Assembly (NCBI GenBank): GCA_018883125.1
Contig: VEQR01000006.1
Span: 1 to 61,097 of the forward strand
Origin: Candidatus Kapaibacterium sp.
GTDB lineage: Bacteria > Bacteroidota > Ignavibacteria > Kapaibacteriales > Kapaibacteriaceae
Length of the DNA stretch: 61,097 nucleotides
Reading direction: 5' to 3'
The notes under the pieces were generated by a model, which was given only the letters and a program-made list of their open reading frames with translations, had not been told where the DNA came from and searched no databases. A program made the position numbers and the translations under genes. Below, piece by piece: positions 55,801 through 61,097 of the stretch (position 1 is its first letter; each line of letters opens with the position of its first letter).

Positions 55801-56014
55801 GCTTTCCTACGTGATCCCATCGAACATCATGGAATCAACGCCATTCAGCGGTCTGACCGTTTCGTTCACAGGTCGCAATCTCTGGCTCAGCACGTCATAT
55901 ACGGGTGTTGATCCTGAGACCAGCCTTCTTGGTGCTTCTAGTGGACAAGGTCTCGACTACTTCAACATGCCGAGCACGAAGAGCTACGTCTTCTCGTTCA
56001 GCCTGAACTTCTAA
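52823..56014 (+). CDS. SusC/RagA-type TonB-dependent outer-membrane receptor
   Basis: A 1,063-aa barrel starting at ATG 52823 (signal peptide MKRVFYLFAVIFATAVMAMAQ). A carboxypeptidase-regulatory-like domain spans about 22-105 (ISGTVTDADGAALAGAVIQV, SRNNGAYSI), a plug domain spans about 110-220 (NVVNSLASRVAGVQV, RIRGSSSLTGDNQPLFVVDG), and the rest is barrel ending YVFSFSLNF with the terminal Phe typical of outer-membrane proteins. With the SusD lipoprotein it imports a large oligomer (glycan or peptide). No glycosidase, peptidase or regulator adjoins. The open frame to 52763 lacks a signal peptide. Confidence 0.92.
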   Translation: MKRVFYLFAVIFATAVMAMAQDRTISGTVTDADGAALAGAVIQVKGTKAGTFSRNNGAYSIKAADGATLVFKLVGKRTREVVVGENNVINVVLENDATREAEVVVTAVGLTRSKKSLGYSTQEVGSDQIVQSRETNVVNSLASRVAGVQVNNSTGTPGASSYIRIRGSSSLTGDNQPLFVVDGIPIDNSQVASEGTTGSVAYSNRAMDLDPNSIESMNVLKGPAATALYGIRAAGGAIIITTKKGKPSDGKVNINVAGSWGIDEVNKLPELQTKWSQGAGGKYAFGTGASRSWGALMDTLRYDGNSAYKWDRRGAIVGKSNPNAKQDMPVTAIDPAGQFFTTGLTQNQSVTMSGGSQAATYYVTFSNLNADGVVPNSSWAKKNLKVSSSASVASNVTASANINYVNSGGTRIQQGSNVSGVMLGLLRTPPSWDNSNGYGADAVTTAAAYKFPDGSQRTYRAGAGYDNPFWTVNENVFKDDVNRLFGNAQIDWSVTPGLDVMYRIGLDYYNDSRKQTFTKNSRAYPSGRLFTDNNTLSDITSDLIVTYNTDVTDDIHLQALVGQNMYSSSFNFDYAQADGVGDPTNPGAINNYSGRIANQGISRKRTMAYYTDLRFDYKNALFLNFTGRNEMSTTLPEANNSFFYPSLSASAVLTELMPELKSDVISFMKVRANYASVGKDAPIYGTNTGYASAGYGDGWTNGVTFPFGGRIGYTLGDNLASPDLRPESTTSIEFGFDISMLDNRLSLDFTYYNQTGKDQIFSVPIANSTGYASQLKNAGSISNSGIEIVLSGSPIVTNDFRWDVTVNFTKNTIEVVELAPGVDNIFLGGFQGSSVRAVKGLPYGSIFGFGWKRNDAGQVMIDDDTTSDNYGYPILDETEKAFGSFNPDFLLGIRNSFTWKGLTLAAQLDIRSGGVMWNGTRGALYFFGTHKETEERTGTKVFDGVKASNGSANDIAAPYGEGWLSLGNGNGFFGSNTEDFIEDASWVRLRELTLSYVIPSNIMESTPFSGLTVSFTGRNLWLSTSYTGVDPETSLLGASSGQGLDYFNMPSTKSYVFSFSLNF

Positions 56015-56050
56015 CCCAAAATATCGACACAATCAAGGAACTACACGATT

Positions 56051-57397
56051 ATGAAACGATATCTCATTGGGTTTTGCAGTGCGTTGCTCGTCGTCCTTAC
56101 GGCGTGCGATACCTGGATCGACCCAAAAATCAATGTCAACCCAAATACCCCTGAGACGGCTGCCTACTCAGTAGTGCTGCCAACGGTCCAGGCTGGTATG
56201 GCGTATGTTATGGGTGGTGACTTTGGTCGGTACACGAGTGTTCTGAATCAGCAGAACACCGGTGTCGACCGTCAGCACCTTGGCATCTACAACTATCAGT
56301 TCACGGAAAGCGACGTCAACAATGCCTGGAGTACGATGTACACCGGACCGATGAATGACCTTGCTATCCTTATCGAGCGTGCAAAGGCCGATGGAGCACC
56401 CCACTACCAGGGTGTGTTCCAAGTGCTGATGGCATACGGTATGATCACCATGTCTGACCTTTGGGGCGATATCCCGTATTCGGAAGCACTCAGTGGTGCC
56501 AAGAATCCGGAACCAAAGTATGATACTCAGGAGAGCATCTACACGGCTGTGAACGCCATGCTTGACGATGCCATCAAGAATCTCGGTGCAGCCACGAGCA
56601 ATCTGAAGCCAGGCAGCGACGATCTCATGTACGGTGGCAAGACGGCAAGCTGGGTCAAGGCCGCTAACTCGCTGAAGGCCCGTATGGCAATTCACTTGGT
56701 GAATCGCAGCAATCAGGCCGCCGCAGGTGCGCTGGCAGCTGCCGCAGCCGGTATCGCTTCAAATGCCGAAGACTTCCAATTCACGTTTGGTGCGCTGGAG
56801 ACGGAAGGCAACCCATGGTATCAGTTCACCACGCAGCGCGATGGTGACCTAACCTTCGGTGTGAAGCTCTCCGAGATCATGATGGCCACGAAGGATCCAC
56901 GCGGCCCGATCTTTGCCGTTGCTGATTCGAATAGTGCTGTTTCCGGAACGTCAAGAATGAACGAATTCTATGCCGGCATCGGCTCAGCTGTTCCGTTCCT
57001 GACCTACGCGGAAATGAAGTTCATCGAGGCCGAAGCCAATAGCCGACTCGGAAACGCAGCTGCTGCTCACGCGGCATATGTTGCTGGTATCACGGCATCG
57101 ATGCAGCGCTCCGGTGTTGCTCCAACGGCGATCACGGCCTACCTTGCTCAGCCATCGGTTGATCCGGGTTCCGACAAGCTGACATTGGACAACATCATGA
57201 CGCAGAAGTACATTGCCATGTACACGCAGCCGGAGTCATGGTCAGATTGGCGCCGCACTGGGTTCCCAACGCTTGCGCCAACGACAGGCACAACGATCCC
57301 ACGTCGGTTCCCGTATGCACAATACGAGCGGCTTTACAATTCAAAGATGCCAGCCGGTAAAACGATCAATGATCGTGTCTGGTGGGATAACAATTAA
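56051..57397 (+). CDS. SusD/RagB-like surface lipoprotein
   Basis: A 448-aa lipoprotein with signal peptide and lipobox LTAC (Cys19 lipidated). The TPR-like helical body has segments of the SusD-2 group: DLWGDIPYSEAL near residue 140, YTAVNAMLDDAIKNLGAA, and MAIHLVNRSNQAAA. It caps the SusC barrel and selects substrate. It lies 36 bases after susC, so the pair is one operon, ended by a perfect terminator at 57418. Confidence 0.9.
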   Translation: MKRYLIGFCSALLVVLTACDTWIDPKINVNPNTPETAAYSVVLPTVQAGMAYVMGGDFGRYTSVLNQQNTGVDRQHLGIYNYQFTESDVNNAWSTMYTGPMNDLAILIERAKADGAPHYQGVFQVLMAYGMITMSDLWGDIPYSEALSGAKNPEPKYDTQESIYTAVNAMLDDAIKNLGAATSNLKPGSDDLMYGGKTASWVKAANSLKARMAIHLVNRSNQAAAGALAAAAAGIASNAEDFQFTFGALETEGNPWYQFTTQRDGDLTFGVKLSEIMMATKDPRGPIFAVADSNSAVSGTSRMNEFYAGIGSAVPFLTYAEMKFIEAEANSRLGNAAAAHAAYVAGITASMQRSGVAPTAITAYLAQPSVDPGSDKLTLDNIMTQKYIAMYTQPESWSDWRRTGFPTLAPTTGTTIPRRFPYAQYERLYNSKMPAGKTINDRVWWDNN

Positions 57398-57417
57398 GGC
57401 TGTCCTCGACGCAACAC

Positions 57418-57458
57418 AAAGGCCGGTGCATCAGGTGATGCACCGGCCTTTTCTTTTC
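57418..57458 (+). terminator. Perfect intrinsic terminator after susCD
   Basis: A 16-bp perfect stem (AAAGGCCGGTGCATCA / TGATGCACCGGCCTTT) with a two-base loop, followed by TTCTTTT. It is 21 bases after the SusD stop. On the minus strand only three Ts follow, so it is mainly plus-acting; weak bidirectional use is possible for the FNR operon. Confidence 0.92.
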
Positions 57459-57504
57459 TCTCACTTCACCAGTGCATCGCACTAGTGAGCAATATGAAGC
57501 CCCC

Positions 57505-58533
57505 TTACGACGGTACTCCGGTTACCGTTGTGTATTTGATGACGTGCTTCTTTTCAGGGTGCTGACGCTGATACTCATGATTGAGAGCGACAGCTGCCTC
57601 ATGGAATCCCGAGAGGATAAGCTTGAGCTTGTTTGGATACTCACAGATGTCGCCCACGGCATACATGCCATCGAGCGTGGTCATGTAGTTGGTCGGGTCA
57701 ACAACGACGGCATTCTTGTCCAGAGCCAGCCCCCATTGGGCGATCGGACCGAGCTTCGGAGATAGTCCGAAGAGCGGGATGAAGTGGTCCACGGATAGGT
57801 CACTGGTCGATCCATCGTTACGCGTGATCGTAACCGACGTGAGCGATCCTTGGCCCGCAAGCCCCGTGACCTGAGCATCGGTGATCATGGCGATGCGTCC
57901 GGCAGCGGCCAGGTCGCGTGCCTTCGAGACACTGTCCGGTGCGGCACGGAACTGATCGCTTCGGTGCACAAGCGTCACGTGAGACGCGATATCCGCCAGC
58001 ACGATCGTCCAATCCAGTGCCGAGTCTCCCCCGCCGCCGATGATAACCCGCTTGCCACGGTAGAACTCCGGATCCTTGATGATGTACTCTACACCACGAT
58101 CTTCGAACTCGCCAATGTTGCCAATTGCCGGCTTGCGGGGCTCAAAGCATCCCAAGCCACCGGCCAGGAATACTGTCTTGCCGTGGATCACCGTTCCCTT
58201 TGTGGTCGTCAGACGGAACGAGCCATCATCAAGCTTCACAAGTTCCTCCGCGCGCTCACCGAGAGTGAACGACGGCGAGAAAGGGGCTCCCTGTTTAATG
58301 AGGTTATCCACCAGGTCGCCGGCCAGAACGGACGGAAATCCGGGAATATCGTAGATCGGCTTCTTCGGGTAGATTTCAGCGCACTGTCCGCCTGGGATCG
58401 GCAGATAATCAACGAGGTGGCATTTCCACTTCAGCAGACCTGCCTCAAAGACGGTGAACAGACCGCAAGGGCCGGCACCGATAACAATAACGTCCGTTCG
58501 GTGAACATTGTCGTGATTTGATTCCGACGTCAT
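57505..58533 (-). CDS. Ferredoxin-NADP reductase (thioredoxin-reductase-like fold)
   Basis: A 342-aa FAD/NAD(P) flavoprotein of the YumC / Chlorobium-type FNR class. FAD motif VIVIGAGPCGLFTVFEAG is at residues 15-32 and the NADPH motif GGGGDSALDW near 165; the CxxC of thioredoxin reductases is absent there, which separates the two families. The C-terminal TLDGMYAVGDICEYPNKL ring-interacting segment fits. It overlaps the UPF0104 gene by ATGA. It transfers electrons between ferredoxin and NADPH. Confidence 0.88.
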   Translation of the reverse strand: MTSESNHDNVHRTDVIVIGAGPCGLFTVFEAGLLKWKCHLVDYLPIPGGQCAEIYPKKPIYDIPGFPSVLAGDLVDNLIKQGAPFSPSFTLGERAEELVKLDDGSFRLTTTKGTVIHGKTVFLAGGLGCFEPRKPAIGNIGEFEDRGVEYIIKDPEFYRGKRVIIGGGGDSALDWTIVLADIASHVTLVHRSDQFRAAPDSVSKARDLAAAGRIAMITDAQVTGLAGQGSLTSVTITRNDGSTSDLSVDHFIPLFGLSPKLGPIAQWGLALDKNAVVVDPTNYMTTLDGMYAVGDICEYPNKLKLILSGFHEAAVALNHEYQRQHPEKKHVIKYTTVTGVPS

Positions 58534-59621
58534 GACTGATGATTCTCCATTGATGTAGGTTCAGAGAACAACCGGATACGAATTCCGGAACGTGTCTCGA
58601 TGATCCAGCAGAAACCGCCAATGAGCAATGCCGTGCCTTGATTTACGATCCACGAGATCATTGCAAACACAAATCCCTCGGCGGGAGTTGCGCCAAAAAG
58701 CGAAACAAGCGAAATCTGCGCAGCGACGTGATACACACCAATGGCTCCGGGCGTTGGCGCAATCGTCACGGCCAACGCAAGGATCATCAGCAGAAGCGTC
58801 GCATCGGCAAGCCCAGCACTCACTGTCGCCGCATATGGCATGGCCATAAGGGCCGACCACGTAGTGATGATATACAATGCCCAGATGGCAAGGGTAAAGA
58901 GCGTAATGGGTATCAGCAATCGAGGCTGACGCACCGAGGAGAGTCCGTCGCGGAGGCGGTGCAGAGCCCCCTGAATTGACGAGGCACTTTTCTGGTGGAC
59001 CTTGCCAAGCGTGGCGCCGATGATGGCCTCACCGGCGCGGGTAAAGACAACGATCACCACGACAGCCGCAAGCAAGGCAAGAATGAGAAACAGGCTCGTG
59101 ATCGTTGACTGTGTATCTGCAGCCGCAAAGGTCGTGGGTGCAGCTCCTTGCATGCGCAGCAGCGTTGTGACGAGTTCATTCTGAGCATACGTCATCACGA
59201 TGAATATCCCTGCAAGAAGCGTCAGCACGTCGATGACGCGTTCGACAACAACACTGCCAATCGATGTTTCGGCAGGAATGCGAGCACGTTGCGCCAGCAC
59301 CAGGGGCCGTGCCAACTCTCCGGCCCGCGGAACAATGGCATTTGCTGCATATCCTATCATCACGGCGTTGAAGGACGATGAAAGAGACACCTTGGCACCT
59401 GATGGGCGAAGGAGGATCTCCCAGCGAAGCGCTCGAGCAACATGCGCAACGATACCCGTCAGAAGAGCGACGATGACCCACCCATAGTTGAGCCTACCGA
59501 TGCTGTTCATCATGAGGTCTAGATCGGCTGCGCTGGTACCGTTGATCAGGTATGAACCGGTTAGGACAACCAGGATAAGGGGCACGATGTAGGTGACAAG
59601 GATTCGGGCAGCGCGTTTCAT
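58530..59621 (-). CDS. UPF0104/LPG-synthase transmembrane-type membrane protein
   Basis: A 363-aa protein with about eight membrane helices. The GYAANAIVPRAGELARPLVLA segment and APTPGAIGVYHVAAQISLV are hallmark loops of the lysylphosphatidylglycerol-synthase TM / UPF0104 (AglD) family, proposed lipid flippases. No aminoacyl-transferase domain is attached. It overlaps the UvrA gene and the FNR gene by ATGA, so all three are co-transcribed. Confidence 0.85.
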   Translation of the reverse strand: MKRAARILVTYIVPLILVVLTGSYLINGTSAADLDLMMNSIGRLNYGWVIVALLTGIVAHVARALRWEILLRPSGAKVSLSSSFNAVMIGYAANAIVPRAGELARPLVLAQRARIPAETSIGSVVVERVIDVLTLLAGIFIVMTYAQNELVTTLLRMQGAAPTTFAAADTQSTITSLFLILALLAAVVVIVVFTRAGEAIIGATLGKVHQKSASSIQGALHRLRDGLSSVRQPRLLIPITLFTLAIWALYIITTWSALMAMPYAATVSAGLADATLLLMILALAVTIAPTPGAIGVYHVAAQISLVSLFGATPAEGFVFAMISWIVNQGTALLIGGFCWIIETRSGIRIRLFSEPTSMENHQS

Positions 59622-61097
59622 GAGCGTACCTTCTTCCGGGGCTTATTCGGCTTTCCCTCCCCCGTTTGCTCTACTTCTTGGTGATCACTGTAGAATGCCG
59701 CCAGTGCCTGACCGGTGTGTGACGACGGTACCTTGATCACATCGGTAGGAGTACCGGATGCCACCACATGACCGCCGGCGGAGCCACCTTCCGGACCGAT
59801 ATCGATGATCCAGTCGGCAGAGCTGATGACATGAAGGTTATGCTCGATGATGAGCAGCGTATGACCCTGATCTACCATTCGATCGAACGACGTCAAGAGG
59901 CGCGCTACGTCATGTACATGCAGACCCGTCGTTGGCTCATCAAAAATGAAAAGCCGAGATCCTTCGGTATGAGAATCCAAATGCCCAGCAAGCTTTACTC
60001 GCTGGGCTTCGCCCCCGCTGAGGTGCGTCGATGGCTGGCCAAGACGCAGATATCCAAGACCTACATCAGAGAGGATTCTCAACTTATTGACGATACGCGG
60101 GTAGTCCTTGAAATGCGTAATTGCATCATCAACCGTCATGGCCAGCACATCAATGATCGACTTGCCATTATAGAGAATCGATCGAGCATCGCGGCGATAC
60201 CGCGTCCCTTGGCATGCTTCGCATGGTAGAGTAAGATCCGGCAAGAACTGCATTTCGATCAGAACCGAACCAGCCCCTTCACAGACCTCACAGCGTCCAC
60301 CAGAGACGTTGAAGGAAAAGTACCCCGACTTCCAACCAAACTGCTTGGCCGCCTGCGTGGAAGCGTAGACGTCACGGATCAGATCGAAAACCTTGATGTA
60401 GGTTGCCGGCGTCGAGCGCGAGGAGCGTCCGATCGGTGTTTGGTCCACCATCTCCACACCGGCGATATACTCCAGACCATCAATGCGCGCATGAGAACCA
60501 ACTTCTCCGCCGTAGGCACCGAAGGCCCGTGCTATGGCACCGTAAATGACACCATGAACCAGCGAGCTTTTTCCCGAACCCGATACACCCGTGACGGCGG
60601 TCATGGTTCCCAGAGGAATGCTAACCTTGTCTCCTTTGAGGTTGTGGTGCACGGCACCTATCACATCAATGGATTTGCCGCTGCCGCGTCGGAATGCCGA
60701 CTTTGGCGCAATGGCCTTCTCGCCACGAAGATATTGGGACGTCAGGGACTGGCCCGTGGCAATCATGGTATCAAGCGACCCGCTGAAGGCAATCTCGCCA
60801 CCGAGCTCACCGGCAAGGGGGCCGACATCGATCACATGGTCTGCCGTTCGGATAACATCAAGGTCATGCTCGACAACAACAACGGTGTTGCCAAGGCCTT
60901 TGAGTCGACGGAGGATGCCAAGAAGCCGACCGGTGTCGCGCGGGTGAAGGCCAATACTCGGCTCGTCCAACACATACAGCGTGCCAACGAGCGCACTACC
61001 AAGCGATGATGCCAAATTGATGCGCTGTGACTCGCCCCCTGAGAGCGTGTGCGAGAGTCGATCCAGGGTCAGGTATTCTAGTCCGATTTCGCACAGC
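59618..61097 (-). CDS. uvrA: UvrABC nucleotide-excision repair ATPase UvrA, N-terminus cut by window edge
   Basis: The last roughly 492 residues of UvrA. The frame continues upstream past the TTG at 61015 to the window edge with sound UvrA sequence (THTLSGGESQRIN-like ABC signature of domain 1), so that TTG is not the start. Visible elements: signature LSGGESQRI, DEPSIGLHPRDTGRLL, Walker A 2 GVSGSGKSSL, zinc finger CEVCEGAG and CEACQG, second signature LSGGEAQRVKLA, and Walker B FIFDEPTTGLH. It finds bulky lesions with UvrB, and Mfd (same window) recruits it. It is coupled by ATGA to the UPF0104 gene. Confidence 0.97.
   Translation of the reverse strand, partial: LCEIGLEYLTLDRLSHTLSGGESQRINLASSLGSALVGTLYVLDEPSIGLHPRDTGRLLGILRRLKGLGNTVVVVEHDLDVIRTADHVIDVGPLAGELGGEIAFSGSLDTMIATGQSLTSQYLRGEKAIAPKSAFRRGSGKSIDVIGAVHHNLKGDKVSIPLGTMTAVTGVSGSGKSSLVHGVIYGAIARAFGAYGGEVGSHARIDGLEYIAGVEMVDQTPIGRSSRSTPATYIKVFDLIRDVYASTQAAKQFGWKSGYFSFNVSGGRCEVCEGAGSVLIEMQFLPDLTLPCEACQGTRYRRDARSILYNGKSIIDVLAMTVDDAITHFKDYPRIVNKLRILSDVGLGYLRLGQPSTHLSGGEAQRVKLAGHLDSHTEGSRLFIFDEPTTGLHVHDVARLLTSFDRMVDQGHTLLIIEHNLHVISSADWIIDIGPEGGSAGGHVVASGTPTDVIKVPSSHTGQALAAFYSDHQEVEQTGEGKPNKPRKKVRS

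Larger units (their letters stand above)
1727..60279. repeat. Dispersed short motif family AAGGGGCT / AGGGGGCT (about 51 sites)
   Basis: This marks the span of a scattered motif, not a continuous element. I counted 30 exact AAGGGGCT on either strand (15 plus, 15 minus), three four-G sites with another first base, and about 18 AGGGGGCT. By composition about two copies of the octamer would be expected. Sites occur in nearly every gene, in both orientations relative to coding, in several reading frames, and in one terminator arm. The first finding lists positions. The count was by eye and may miss a few. Confidence 0.75.

Noticed and set aside
57464..57490. Hairpin CTCACT ... AGTGAG with inner AGTGC / GCACT
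   Set aside because: It is bulged and has no T tract on either strand, so I do not call it a terminator for the FNR operon.
61013..61015. TTG start for UvrA
   Set aside because: Clear UvrA sequence continues upstream to the window edge, so the gene is truncated rather than short.
1..61097. tRNA, rRNA, CRISPR arrays, transposons and prophage genes
   Set aside because: I looked in the gaps and among the open frames and saw no tRNA-like cloverleaf, repeat-spacer array, transposase, integrase or phage structural gene.

Overview
The window is 61,097 bases of gene-dense bacterial DNA with moderate GC (roughly 54% by eye). It has 47 protein genes and no rRNA, tRNA, CRISPR array, insertion sequence or phage that I can see. 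Several traits point to the Bacteroidota/Chlorobiota superphylum, probably a Kapabacteria- or Ignavibacteria-like lineage (inference): secreted proteins with type IX secretion C-terminal sorting domains, a SusC/SusD pair, an LptD-type outer-membrane assembly protein, KdsC, Bacteroidota-type -7 promoter boxes (TAnnTTTG, or TAnnTTCG), and few Shine-Dalgarno sites. At about 15 junctions the stop and next start overlap as ATGA or TGATG, so most genes sit in translationally coupled operons.

Layout. 1-1380 (minus): SpoU RNA methyltransferase, then a class-V aminotransferase cut by the window edge. 1392-2690 (plus): pyrimidine-nucleoside phosphorylase. 2709-9798 (minus): epimerase, penicillin-acylase-like hydrolase, leucyl aminopeptidase, ECF sigma factor, anti-sigma-like membrane protein, TlpA-type thioredoxin. 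9827-17883 (minus): two giant secreted surface proteins, each with a sorting domain, separated by a terminator. 18010-28957 (minus): LolA-like protein, LptD, GlmS, MeaB-type GTPase, M24 peptidase, TPR protein, M3 peptidase, closed by a strong terminator. 29100-30295 (plus): QueD/PTPS and FolE. 30325-35733 (plus): RNase HII, a sodium:solute symporter, PgsA, FtsY, two small unknown membrane proteins, a TMEM220-like protein and a secreted protein. 35850-40260 (plus): three tandem secreted repeat or tail-fibre-like proteins. 40262-43059 (minus): PurB and a cytochrome-c/FG-GAP protein. 43160-48189 (minus): PrmA, a 59-aa membrane protein, Mfd, TsaB. 48280-49610 (plus): KdsC, YtxH-like, DUF948-like. 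49617-50555 (minus): a PhnD-like binding protein. 50676-52536 (plus): SucC and a DUF6580-like protein. 52823-57397 (plus): SusC and SusD, with a perfect terminator. 57505-61097 (minus): UvrA (cut), a UPF0104/LPG-synthase-like membrane protein, and a ferredoxin-NADP reductase.

Together the genes suggest a Gram-negative heterotroph that uses peptides (M17, M24 and M3 peptidases, Ntn hydrolase, symporter), builds an LPS outer membrane (GlmS, KdsC, LptD) and displays large adhesive or structural proteins through type IX secretion.

The most unusual signal is not a gene. The octamer AAGGGGCT (either strand) occurs at least 30 times where about 2 are expected, and a five-G form AGGGGGCT occurs about 18 more times. 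The sites are spread over the whole window, balanced between strands, and indifferent to reading frame and gene function. That is the behaviour of a DNA-level signal (Chi-like, uptake-like or HIP1-like). Second-rank signals are a GAACCA-NN-TGGTTC palindrome shared by two upstream regions, face-to-face promoters between prmA and kdsC, and probable leaderless mRNAs.
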